Below, piece by piece: positions 16,196 to 24,538 of a stretch of 64,000 nt of DNA. Both the position numbers and the translations under genes were made by a program. Each line of letters opens with the position of its first letter. The first letter of the stretch is position 1. The notes under the pieces were generated by a model that ran no database searches, had not been told where the DNA came from, and was given only the letters and a program-made list of their open reading frames with translations. Origin of the DNA: Pseudomonas migulae (GTDB taxonomy: Bacteria > Pseudomonadota > Gammaproteobacteria > Pseudomonadales > Pseudomonadaceae); the NCBI RefSeq assembly GCF_024169315.1, contig NZ_JALJWR010000001.1, positions 5,878,501-5,942,500 of the forward strand. Direction: 5' to 3'.

Positions 16196-16470
16196 TGCCT
16201 GAAAGATTTTTTCCAACGCCTGTTTTTTTTGTCCGGTTTTTTCACAAAGTTTTCACAAGGTCTTACGTAATCTCAACTCATCCGTTAGAAAGCAACACCT
16301 GGCCCGTCTCCCCAGCGGGCTTTTTTTTGCCTGTCATAAAACCTTTCCCATAAACGTTGTCCAACCGTCGCCAATGGTGAGGTTGGGTCCGTGCGTCTGG
16401 ACTTTCTCGTCGCTAAAGCATTCAATCTCGACCCTTTTTGATTTCTCCCTATTTTTTTGAGGTTCTTGTC
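16196..16470. other. Intergenic region with a second terminator and possible small RNA
   Basis: 275 bases lacking a gene. 16302-16328 (gcccg...cgggc followed by eight Ts) is a strong terminator with no coding sequence between it and the previous terminator about 107 bases upstream. A short unannotated transcript ending here is possible. 16330-16470 probably carries the promoter of the glycine-zipper gene. Confidence 0.35.
16302..16328 (+). terminator. Orphan terminator
   Basis: Stem gcccg (16302-16306) / cgggc (16316-16320) with loop tctccccag, then eight Ts. No gene ends just upstream, so it may end a small RNA. Confidence 0.6.
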
Positions 16471-16842
16471 ATGCGTTTAACACTGCCCGCCCTGGTTCTG
16501 GGTCTGTTGGTTGCTCAAGGTGCAATGGCTGCTGGCGACGGCACGGCCGCGCTGGGTGGCGGTCTGGGTGGCGCGCTGGGTAACGTCGTCGGCCAAAGCA
16601 TGGGCGGCAGCACCGGCGCAGCGATTGGCGCCGGTGTAGCGGGCGCAGCCGGCAGTGCCGTGGCAGCACGCAAAGGCAGCCGCACCAAAGCCGCGATCGG
16701 CGGCGGTGTGGGTGCGGCGGGCGGCTCGGTGATCGGCAACAGCCTGGGCGGCAAGACTGGCTCCACCATCGGTGCCGGTTTGGGCGGTGCATTGGGCGGT
16801 GGCGTTGGCAGCAACCTGGCCAAGGGTCACAAGCGTCACTGA
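16471..16842 (+). CDS. Exported glycine-zipper protein (copy 1)
   Basis: 123 residues; ATG at 16471 behind tttgagg. Signal peptide MRLTLPALVLGLLVAQGAMA with cleavage likely before Ala-Gly-Asp. The mature part is nearly all Gly/Ala/Ser with repeated GxxxGxxxG zipper spacing (GGGLGGALGNVVGQ, GAAIGAGVAGAAGSAV), ending in a short basic tail. Such proteins insert into or bridge membranes. It has a paralogue 189 bases downstream, with the same signal peptide and repeat layout, so the pair arose by tandem duplication. Specific function unknown. Confidence 0.75.
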   Translation: MRLTLPALVLGLLVAQGAMAAGDGTAALGGGLGGALGNVVGQSMGGSTGAAIGAGVAGAAGSAVAARKGSRTKAAIGGGVGAAGGSVIGNSLGGKTGSTIGAGLGGALGGGVGSNLAKGHKRH

Positions 16843-16859
16843 TACTGAATGATCAGCGC

Positions 16860-16888
16860 AAAAGCCCGGCTTGATGCCGGGCTTTTTG
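16860..16888 (+). terminator. Terminator after glycine-zipper copy 1
   Basis: Ten-base stem aaagcccggc (16861-16870) / gccgggcttt (16876-16885), loop ttgat, T-rich tail. Confidence 0.85.
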
Positions 16889-17031
16889 TATCTGGCTGTT
16901 TCTCCTTCGCAGCTAGCGCATTTTTAGCGGTCCAACCGTCATCGCTGGCCGGATTCAGCGGGGGCAGGTGCTAGACTCCGCCAATCCGCAGCGCGTTCTT
17001 TTCCCCCGATGCGGAATTAGAGGTTCATATC

Positions 17032-17460
17032 ATGCGTTTGACATTGTCCACGTTGGTTCTGGGACTTTTGGTCGCTCAAGGTGCGATGGCTGCCGGTGAT
17101 GGCACCGCGGCTGTTGGCGGTGGTATTGGCGGCGCGTTGGGTAACGTGGTCGGCCAGCAAATGGGCGGCAGCACAGGCGCAGCGATTGGCGCCGGTGTGG
17201 GTGGCGCGGCGGGCAGCGCGGTTGGCGCACCTAAAGGCAGCCGCACCGAAGCGGCCATCGGTGGTGGTTTGGGTTCGGCGGGCGGCTCGGTGATTGGTAA
17301 CAGCCTTGGTGGCTCGACCGGTTCCACCATCGGCGCAGGCCTGGGCGGAGCCGCGGGTGGCGCGGTGGGTAACAACCTGGGCACCGACAGCGGCGGTTCT
17401 CATTCCGGTAACGGGCATAAAAACAAACACAAGAATAAACACAAAAATAAACATCACTGA
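17032..17460 (+). CDS. Exported glycine-zipper protein (copy 2)
   Basis: 142 residues with signal peptide MRLTLSTLVLGLLVAQGAMA and the same Gly/Ala zipper body as the upstream paralogue (GGGIGGALGNVVGQQMGGST). The tail differs: a run of about 20 residues made of His, Lys and Asn (GHKNKHKNKHKNKHH), which could bind metal ions or anionic polymers. Each copy has its own terminator and upstream spacer, so they are separate units. Envelope location is predicted; role unknown. Confidence 0.75.
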   Translation: MRLTLSTLVLGLLVAQGAMAAGDGTAAVGGGIGGALGNVVGQQMGGSTGAAIGAGVGGAAGSAVGAPKGSRTEAAIGGGLGSAGGSVIGNSLGGSTGSTIGAGLGGAAGGAVGNNLGTDSGGSHSGNGHKNKHKNKHKNKHH

Positions 17461-17481
17461 TCCGATAGTGATGACAGCAGA

Positions 17482-17507
17482 AACCCGGCCAGGCGCCGGG
17501 TTTTTTG
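17482..17507 (+). terminator. Terminator after glycine-zipper copy 2
   Basis: Stem aacccggc / gccgggtt with loop caggc followed by six Ts. Confidence 0.85.
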
Positions 17508-17588
17508 TGTGCGCGAGAAGTACTCCGGAACGTTTGCCCCTCAAGGTGCCTCGAACTTCATACACACCTGAAGAGTGAGAGGTATGCC

Positions 17589-17777
17589 ATGACGCCTGAA
17601 ACCGAAGGCAAGGAAGAAAAGGGTCCGAGCGGACTTCCGTTTATCAATGATCCGGGTAATGAGGATCCGGGGTCGCTGATGGATGATGCAACGGTGCCGC
17701 TTAACGATGCCGACGACGCGGGGGATGTCGGGAATCTTGAATACGAGGAAGAAGACGAAGACGAAGATGAGCAATGA
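17589..17777 (+). CDS. Small acidic protein
   Basis: 62 residues from the ATG at 17589 (gagaggt upstream). Very acidic, ending in an unbroken Glu/Asp tail (EYEEEDEDEDEQ). No membrane segment and no family recognised. A second acidic protein of similar size follows about 108 bases later and shares the style of short Pro/Asp/Glu-rich disordered sequence. Possibly a regulatory or chaperone-like disordered protein; unknown. Confidence 0.55.
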   Translation: MTPETEGKEEKGPSGLPFINDPGNEDPGSLMDDATVPLNDADDAGDVGNLEYEEEDEDEDEQ

Positions 17778-17884
17778 TTGGGGTTGGGTATCATGCCGAC
17801 CGATCGTCCGCCTGATCGAACGACAGTCTGCGTGACGTCATCGAAATCTCAGGACCTATATTCAGGCCCCTTGAGAGGTGCTTT

Positions 17885-18103
17885 ATGAACGCTGACCCCA
17901 AAGACACCGACGACGACACCCCTGAGTACCCACTGCCTTCGCCGACCGATTCGCTGAGTCGCGATCAGCGGCCGCCGGATGATGAGGAGGCGGGGGTGGA
18001 GCAGGTGCCGAGTGATGATGTGGAACGTGGTGATTCAGATGTTGAGGCACTGCCGGATGATGCGGATATTGCGGGGGAGGATAGTTTCAATGAGCCGAGT
18101 TGA
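17885..18103 (+). CDS. Small acidic disordered protein
   Basis: 72 residues, ttgagaggtgctttATG start. About a third of the residues are Asp or Glu, with many Pro and Ser and no hydrophobic core (PKDTDDDTPEYPLPSPTDS). It is probably intrinsically disordered. Function unknown. It lies back to back with the immunity genes on the other strand. Confidence 0.55.
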   Translation: MNADPKDTDDDTPEYPLPSPTDSLSRDQRPPDDEEAGVEQVPSDDVERGDSDVEALPDDADIAGEDSFNEPS

Positions 18104-18125
18104 ATCATTTTTTGTCTTTGATTGT

Positions 18126-18509
18126 TTACGCATGGCTTAGCCACTTTTTATGAAAGTCTATTTGTTCCGAAATGTCGCTGACAATATTGCAGCTTTCGAA
18201 ATCAAAGGTGTGAACAATATTGTCTCGCGTCGCGGCTTCTCCCATGGTTACCTCATAAGCAACTGAGCCGTTACTCATCTGAGAGCACATTCTTGAGGGA
18301 AACACATTAAGCTTGGCACCTTTGCAAAGAAATTTTATATCAGGAAACTCCTTGCGAATCTCTGCCAGGCAAAAAAATAGATCGTAGTCGGCAATATATG
18401 TTTTTCTAAAACCACCTTTTCGCACAAAAGTTAGAGAGTTAGGGGTCTCTTCAAGTATTGCATCTTCAATGGTAGTGCCTATCTTTAATTTGATGTGGTG
18501 TGTAGTCAT
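18126..18509 (-). CDS. Putative Rhs immunity protein, paralogue 3
   Basis: 127 residues, AT-rich. It shares with the two upstream genes the core FLCKGAKLNVFPSRMCSQMS (residues 60-79) followed by AYEV and a C-terminal FDFES...EQIDFHKKWL pattern, so the three are clear paralogues. It is the third gene behind the toxin, separated from the second by 59 bases. Duplicated immunity genes behind an Rhs toxin often include orphan copies against variant toxins of rivals. Immunity function is inferred from position. Confidence 0.65.
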   Translation of the reverse strand: MTTHHIKLKIGTTIEDAILEETPNSLTFVRKGGFRKTYIADYDLFFCLAEIRKEFPDIKFLCKGAKLNVFPSRMCSQMSNGSVAYEVTMGEAATRDNIVHTFDFESCNIVSDISEQIDFHKKWLSHA

Positions 18510-18568
18510 GTTAGGTTCTTCTGTGACAGGTTGAAAAATGTCTTTTTTTGCTGGTGCCTAACTCTTGT

Positions 18569-18958
18569 TTAGATTATTTTCAGCGATTCCATCCACCTTT
18601 TATAAAAAGCTCTTTGTTCATAAATATTGTTTGTGAGGTTTTCATCGTCATAATCAAAAATTCTGACTAAATCCTCTTCCTCGCTAGGAGTGCCAAGTTT
18701 CAACTCATAGGCAACCAATCCGCTGGACATTTGCGAAGACATGCGAGAGGGATGGACATTAAGTTTAGCTCCTTTGCATAGAAAGTTGATTTCAGGGTGG
18801 TCAGCCCTTAATGATCCGAAGCATTCGTACATATCGTAGTCGCTATAAAATTTTATTAATCCATTTTTTGTTTTGTATGTTAGTTGCCGCTTATGGAATC
18901 CAATTATGGATCTTTCTATTATTCCATTGTTTTCAACCAATATTTCTATATGTTTCAT
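18569..18958 (-). CDS. Putative Rhs immunity protein, paralogue 2
   Basis: 129 residues from the ATG at 18958; the frame extends up to 19066, but that would overlap paralogue 1. The core FLCKGAKLNVHPSRMSSQMS matches the neighbours, with AYELKLG after it and IFDYDDENLTNN...FYKRWM at the end. It is more like paralogue 1 in the C-terminal part (IFDYEENNLTND). Soluble, no signal peptide, as expected for a cytoplasmic toxin's antidote. Function by context. Confidence 0.65.
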   Translation of the reverse strand: MKHIEILVENNGIIERSIIGFHKRQLTYKTKNGLIKFYSDYDMYECFGSLRADHPEINFLCKGAKLNVHPSRMSSQMSSGLVAYELKLGTPSEEEDLVRIFDYDDENLTNNIYEQRAFYKRWMESLKII

Positions 18959-19007
18959 GGCTTTTTTCTGCGGTTGTTGAGTGTTAATGGTATTGATGAA
19001 AAAGGCG

Positions 19008-19403
19008 TCATTCTTTTTTTGATGCAATCCATTTTTTGAAGAACTCTTCCTGTTCATTGGGGTCATTTGTCAAATTGTTCTCTTCGTAATCAAAAATGTA
19101 TATTAAGTCATCGAGTGACGGTTTTTTTTCTAGTGTTAATTCGTACGCTTTAACCCCAAGAGTCATCTGCGTTGACATACTGGAGGGGTGGACGTTGATC
19201 TTAGATCCTTTACAAAGGAACTGTATGTGGGGGTTGTCTTTACGAACATTTCCAAAGCATTTGTAGAAGTTGGTGTCCGTGTAGAGTTTTAGGAGTCCGC
19301 TGTTCATTATGAAAGTTATGGAAACCGCTTTGTTGTCGCAAACGAGCCGGGCTGTTTCAGTTTTTCCGTCAATGCAGATTGTTATTTTAACGTCGGAGAT
19401 CAT
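19008..19403 (-). CDS. Putative cognate immunity protein of the Rhs ADP-ribosyltransferase toxin
   Basis: 131 residues; the ATG at 19403 overlaps the Rhs stop by 4 bases, the strict coupling expected of a cognate immunity gene. Core FLCKGSKINVHPSSMSTQMT and a C-terminal IFDYEENNLTNDPNEQEEFF. AT-rich like the toxin tip and unlike the Rhs core, so toxin tip and immunity genes appear to have been acquired together. It should bind and block the toxin in the cytoplasm. No enzyme motif visible. Confidence 0.75.
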   Translation of the reverse strand: MISDVKITICIDGKTETARLVCDNKAVSITFIMNSGLLKLYTDTNFYKCFGNVRKDNPHIQFLCKGSKINVHPSSMSTQMTLGVKAYELTLEKKPSLDDLIYIFDYEENNLTNDPNEQEEFFKKWIASKKE

Positions 19404-22400
19404 TTTTTAATTTTCCTATTGGGGTTTGGTAAGGAATAACCGAACTCTCGGCCATCATCTATTATAAGCGTTGCTCCGAGCACATCCTCATTGCTTATAC
19501 GGCTTTGTATGGCAATCTCCTTTTCTTTATCGAATTCGTATAGCGCTCCAAGCTCTTGCTTCAAATCGAAGCCAGGAATTTTTTGAAGTGTATATAGATA
19601 GCCAATTTTTGTGTTAAAGCCAGTGGCAAAGTTTTTCCCTACTTCTCGGGAAGGTGATGTGCTGATGAAATTGCTCGGTGGATTGTCGCTGTCGATTGAG
19701 TGGAGCAATAGATCATTACTTTCACCCTTGCTTTTGAAGCCATTTTCAAACACCACATGAGGATCTAGGTTGTCTCCTCGATATAAGTAATCGCCTTCCC
19801 CTTTCGGTTGGGGCAATGTTGGCTCGGCTTTTTTTACAGTCGCTTTGGTGGTTGGCTCCTCCTCGCCAATCGATGGCGTTTTACACCCCTCGTTACCCGG
19901 ACACTCACTCAACCCCAACGGATCAACCCACCCCGTCGGACTCCGCGTGTACTGGTATTGATTCAATCCCCCGGCCAACTTGCTCGGATCCGGCGTCAGG
20001 TACCGTCCAACATCCGGCTGGTAGTACCGATGGCGGTTGTAGTGCAGCCCGCTCTCGGCATCAAAGTACTGCCCCTGAAACCGTAATGGCTGGTCGAGGA
20101 TCTGGTGGGTGTCGCGGTTGAGGCGGGTGAGGCGGCCGTAGGCGTTGTATTGGGCCGCCCAGACGATTTCGCCGCTGTAATCCGTCAGTTCCTGCGGTGT
20201 TCCGAGGTGGTCGAGTTGGTAGTAGAACGGGCATGCCTTCAGCGGGCCTTTGCCATCAAGCATGGCCAGCGGGCGGAACGTGCCCGGTTCGTAAACGTAA
20301 CTGCGGTAATGCTCGCGGCTGCTTTCGGCGACGAGGTTGTCGCCTTGCCAGAAGAACTCGGTGGTCTTGCCGTCGATGGTTTTGGCGATGCGGCGGCCGA
20401 AGGCGTCGTAGCGGTAGCTCGCGTAGCGTCCATCCGGTGTGGTGACGCCGATCAGTCGGTGCTGGCAGTCGTAGCGGTATTCGGTGACAAGTTTTTGCCC
20501 GGTGCCGCGGCGTTCGCGGATCAGGTTGCCGAAGGCGTCGTAGTCGTAGTGGCGGTCGCCCTGCCTCAGCAGGCGATTGCCTTTGACGGTGGTCGGGCCG
20601 GGGCGGTCCTGCGTCAGCAGGTTGCCGGCCGGGTCGTGGGCGAAGCTTTCCGGTGGCTGGTCGCGAGAATGGCGGACGCGGGTCAGGCGGTTGAGCGGGT
20701 CGTAGTGGTAATTGCGCTGGCCGTGGCGGCTGTCGGCGATGCTGTCGAGATTGCCGTTGAGGCTGTAGGCATAATCGCGGCGGTACAGCGGTTGCTGGTG
20801 TTGGCTGACGGCATGCGCCTTCAGACGGCCTTGATCGTCGTAGGCAAATTCGCTTAGCAGCAGGCCTTGCTGGCGCTGCTGTTCGCGACCGAAGGTGGAT
20901 TGGTGGGTGGTGAGCCGCGCACCGTTGAGATCGATGGCGGTCAGCGTGCCGCCCTTGGCACGGTGATAGTCGAGTTTGCTGCCGTCCGGCAGACGCATCC
21001 GCTTGAGCTGGCCGCAGGCGTCGTAACCATAACGCAGCGTGCCCCAGCCCTGGTGTTCGGTGATCAGCCGATCCTGTTGGTCGTACTCGAATTCCAACGG
21101 GTGATCGTGACCGTCGTCAACGCTGACCAGCCGGCCCAGGCTGTCGTAGCAATACCGAACCTTGATGCCATCGGGCAGCGTCTTGACCAGCAAGCGGCCG
21201 GCCGAGTCTCGTTCATAAGCGGTGACGAGTTGCGAGCCGTCGTCGCCGAACTCGGTTTTCTCCAGTAGATGACCGTTGAGGTCGTAGGCATACGCGGTGC
21301 GTCGGCCGTCGAAACCGGTTTCCTGTCGGATCAAGCCATTGGGCGTGTAGTCCAGCCGATATTGTTCGCCGGACTCGTTCTCGATCTCGGTGAGTAAAAG
21401 CCGCGCGTTGTCGTAGCGATAACGCAACTGCGTACCGTCGGGATTGATACGGCGGCTGACCAGGTGCAAATCGTCGGCGTATTCGTAACGCGTGATGCGG
21501 CCCAGCTCATCGCGCTCGGCGATAATTTTTCCGTAGGCGTTGTAGCTGAAGGCACGGGTGGCGCCCGTAGGAAGCGTCGCAAGAACCAGTCTGCCAACGG
21601 CGTCCCATTGATAGCGGGTGACCGCACCGTGTTCGTCCTGACGGGTCGTCTGCCGGCCCAATGCATCGTAGGAAAACCGCCGCTGACCACCGCCCGGCAA
21701 GGTTTCTTCGACCCGTTGCCCCAAGGCATTCCAGACGAAGAGATGACGGCTGTTATCCGGGTAACGGACTGACAGCAGCAGACCTTTTTCGTCGTAGTGA
21801 TAGTGGGTCGTCTCACCGTCCGGATCGGTCGCCTCGGTGATGTCTCCCTGAGGGTTGCGCTGGTACTTCCACACCACTTTGCCGCGATACCGCGCGTGCA
21901 GGAAACCGTTGCGGTACTCGTAGGACGTGGGCTCGCCCTCCGGTGGAATCAGCGCTATCAGCCGTCCGGCATCGTCGTAACGGTACTCAGTGACCGCACC
22001 CTGCGGATCCTGCTCGGTAACCAGACGACCCTTGTCGTCATAGGCCTTGAGCGCTTCGCCACCCTCCAGTCCGACCCGGCGCACCAGGCGCGCGCGGTCG
22101 TCGTGTTGATAAAGCTCTTCACTGCCGTCACTGTTCCGGACCGTGACACTGCCCGCGTCATTCCAGACATACCGCGTATCCATCTGCGAAAACGAGGCCC
22201 AATGCCGGACACAGCGCGCCGCCTTGCCGGACCTTTCCCACTCCCAGAAGAAACTCGCGCCACCGGCCAGTTGCCGCTGCAGAATGACCTGCTGGTAGTC
22301 ATAGTCGTAGCGTTCGCTTTCACCGAGGGCATTAGTGGCTTCGATCAAGCGATGACAGGCGTCATAGCGGTAGGTGACCAGTGTCAGCTCGGTACGCCAG

Positions 22401-24277
22401 GCGTCTTCCAGCGTGTCGGCCGGGTGAAAGCTCTGATACTCGACGGCGGCGAGGTGTCGGCGGTCATAGCGCAGTCGCAGTGATCGCCCGGCGCCGTTGT
22501 CGAGGCGCATGATTCTGTCGGACCTGTCGCGCTGCACTGTCAGCCGGTTGCCATAGGCGTCGCTGATGGCCGTCAGTCGTCCTGTCCGGAAGTGGTAAAA
22601 GCGCGCCGCTTCGCCGGCCAGTGCGAGGACAAGTTCTTCCGGTGCTTCTCCCAGATAAATCGCCGCCCGCGACAGGCTGTTGTGGATGGCCGGTCGTTCG
22701 CTGTTCGGCAAAGGGAACGTGATGCAACGGTTTTCGTGGTCGATCCAGCTGACGTTGTCGCCATCGATTTCCAGCCGATGCGCCAGCGAATGACTCCAGC
22801 CAAATCCCAGCCCGCCGTCTATTTCGACGGCACTGGTGCGATACACGCGGGTGAAGTCGAACGGCAACGGACCATCCAGCGAGCCATCGATCAAGGTCAG
22901 CAGTTCTTCGCCGGTGACCATCGACACCGGGCAGCCGTTGGTCGCGGTGTTGTCCGCTGAATCGACACTGTCGCCGTTCGGGTTTTTCGCTGGGGCAGGG
23001 GCGTCATCGCGATGTTCCTGCCGGCTCAGGCGGGTCCTGGCCTGGGATTTGTTGCGGGCAATGGCGAGTGGATTATTGACCTGCACACTCGCTGATTGAC
23101 TGACGCTGATGTCCAATGGAACTGCTGGCGCAGGTTTGAGCGGTGCATGCCGGGCGTTGACCTGCAACGGTTTGAGTGCACCCGCGTGACGGGTGAGGTC
23201 CGCGCCCGCCGTGAGCCCGGCCAGTCGCAAACTCGCCGCCGCCAGCCATTGTCGTGCGCGCTCGGATTTGATCTTGCCCAGCACTTTGGCACTCATGCCG
23301 ACGGTCAGGCCGGCAGGACCGGTGAGGCGCACCAGCAGGAAACCGATCAGTATCTCTGTACGAATTTCCGCCACCACCTCGGCGATGTATTGCGGCGGTA
23401 ACAGGCGCAACCAACTGGTGAATGCTGCGAGATGAATGAACATCAGCGGCTCATCACTCAACACCAGCAGCACGTTGGAGATGGCTTCGGCCGGCGCGTT
23501 CAGCAGCGTCTCAAGCTCAATGGCGGTCAGGTATTCAAGGAGTTTTTCGCTGTTGGCTTGCAGGTCTGCCATCAGGGCAAAGACTTGCTTCACGTCATCC
23601 CACAGACCGTGCAGCGATTTTTCGAAGCCACGCCAATCGGCCTGTTGCAGCAAGCCATAGCGCTCAGTGAACCCCGCCTCGGAAAACCCCGCCCACAGTG
23701 GTTCAAATTCGGTCGTCCACTCGTTGCGCAACCAGCCTTCAAGTTCGTCGATCACGCTTTGATAAGAGGCATAAAGCGCTTTGACGTGATGGACGGTAAC
23801 GTCGGGAAAGAACGTGATGCGGTAACGCTGGCCGCGCCAGCATTCAGGGATTTCGAGAATGCCGCCGGGCCCTATGACTTTGTGAATCGGCTGGCCAAAC
23901 GTCGGTACGCCGTTTTCCTCCGTCAACAAGGGTTCGAGCCTCACCGGCGTATCGCCGATCGGCACGAAGCGCGCGGCTTCAAACATGTGCACCAGGGTCA
24001 ACGGACCGCTGGCCGGGCACGTGGCGAGTGTGGAACTGACAGGCGCGGTGGAATCCTTCGGTGCGCTCAAACGAACGTCGTTGCCGACCTTGAACACCTG
24101 CTCGACGTCCAGCGCCCAACCGGTCCAGAAGTTTTCCGCCCAGGCGTCGTAGTCGTTGAGGCAGAGACGAAAATCCCCGAGCAGCGCTTCGACATCCGGT
24201 TGCCCGGGATTCATGGCGGCGACCACGAGCAGACCGATGGCGTTGTTCAAGGCCAGGAGCTTGTCGGAGTTGAACAT
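19400..24277 (-). CDS. Rhs polymorphic toxin with C-terminal ADP-ribosyltransferase domain
   Basis: 1625 residues. Residues 1-430 are a helical N-terminal part with no visible PAAR domain. From about 445 (GCPVSMVTGEELLTLIDG) the DUF6531/Rhs core begins, with many YD repeats forming the toxin-enclosing shell. The core ends at WVDPLGL (residue 1456), the usual self-cleavage boundary. The 169-residue tip shows the R-S-E layout of cholera-toxin-type ADP-ribosyltransferases: YLYRGDNLDP (Arg1500), FISTSPSREVGKNFA (STS 1539-1541) and DKEKEIAI (Glu1585/Glu1587). It likely modifies a target in rival bacteria after type VI or other delivery. No vgrG, eagR or PAAR gene is adjacent. Core is GC-rich, tip AT-rich. 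Confidence 0.85.
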   Translation of the reverse strand: MFNSDKLLALNNAIGLLVVAAMNPGQPDVEALLGDFRLCLNDYDAWAENFWTGWALDVEQVFKVGNDVRLSAPKDSTAPVSSTLATCPASGPLTLVHMFEAARFVPIGDTPVRLEPLLTEENGVPTFGQPIHKVIGPGGILEIPECWRGQRYRITFFPDVTVHHVKALYASYQSVIDELEGWLRNEWTTEFEPLWAGFSEAGFTERYGLLQQADWRGFEKSLHGLWDDVKQVFALMADLQANSEKLLEYLTAIELETLLNAPAEAISNVLLVLSDEPLMFIHLAAFTSWLRLLPPQYIAEVVAEIRTEILIGFLLVRLTGPAGLTVGMSAKVLGKIKSERARQWLAAASLRLAGLTAGADLTRHAGALKPLQVNARHAPLKPAPAVPLDISVSQSASVQVNNPLAIARNKSQARTRLSRQEHRDDAPAPAKNPNGDSVDSADNTATNGCPVSMVTGEELLTLIDGSLDGPLPFDFTRVYRTSAVEIDGGLGFGWSHSLAHRLEIDGDNVSWIDHENRCITFPLPNSERPAIHNSLSRAAIYLGEAPEELVLALAGEAARFYHFRTGRLTAISDAYGNRLTVQRDRSDRIMRLDNGAGRSLRLRYDRRHLAAVEYQSFHPADTLEDAWRTELTLVTYRYDACHRLIEATNALGESERYDYDYQQVILQRQLAGGASFFWEWERSGKAARCVRHWASFSQMDTRYVWNDAGSVTVRNSDGSEELYQHDDRARLVRRVGLEGGEALKAYDDKGRLVTEQDPQGAVTEYRYDDAGRLIALIPPEGEPTSYEYRNGFLHARYRGKVVWKYQRNPQGDITEATDPDGETTHYHYDEKGLLLSVRYPDNSRHLFVWNALGQRVEETLPGGGQRRFSYDALGRQTTRQDEHGAVTRYQWDAVGRLVLATLPTGATRAFSYNAYGKIIAERDELGRITRYEYADDLHLVSRRINPDGTQLRYRYDNARLLLTEIENESGEQYRLDYTPNGLIRQETGFDGRRTAYAYDLNGHLLEKTEFGDDGSQLVTAYERDSAGRLLVKTLPDGIKVRYCYDSLGRLVSVDDGHDHPLEFEYDQQDRLITEHQGWGTLRYGYDACGQLKRMRLPDGSKLDYHRAKGGTLTAIDLNGARLTTHQSTFGREQQRQQGLLLSEFAYDDQGRLKAHAVSQHQQPLYRRDYAYSLNGNLDSIADSRHGQRNYHYDPLNRLTRVRHSRDQPPESFAHDPAGNLLTQDRPGPTTVKGNRLLRQGDRHYDYDAFGNLIRERRGTGQKLVTEYRYDCQHRLIGVTTPDGRYASYRYDAFGRRIAKTIDGKTTEFFWQGDNLVAESSREHYRSYVYEPGTFRPLAMLDGKGPLKACPFYYQLDHLGTPQELTDYSGEIVWAAQYNAYGRLTRLNRDTHQILDQPLRFQGQYFDAESGLHYNRHRYYQPDVGRYLTPDPSKLAGGLNQYQYTRSPTGWVDPLGLSECPGNEGCKTPSIGEEEPTTKATVKKAEPTLPQPKGEGDYLYRGDNLDPHVVFENGFKSKGESNDLLLHSIDSDNPPSNFISTSPSREVGKNFATGFNTKIGYLYTLQKIPGFDLKQELGALYEFDKEKEIAIQSRISNEDVLGATLIIDDGREFGYSLPNPNRKIKK

Positions 24278-24538
24278 TCGCAGTCCCTCGCGCGGGTCGG
24301 TTTTGATCGCGAGACTTTGCGGGGGATCAACGGGGAAAGAAGTCGGGAAAGGAGGCGTTTGGTGTAGGGCGAATCGCTAAATCGTGGGCAGCACTTCGCA
24401 ACGGGTTCCGTCACCGTCGGGAGATTGGCCGTTGCTCTATGTCGGCTGCGCTCGTTATGCTGCTGAACCCTTTAATCAAATCCGCGATTCAGCCGTACCT
24501 GAGTCGGTCGGGATGTCATTAAAAACGGATCAGATGCG

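Noticed and set aside
20105..20857. Plus-strand frames inside the Rhs gene
   Set aside because: They follow the repeated YD codons in reverse and change with the repeats; no start signals.
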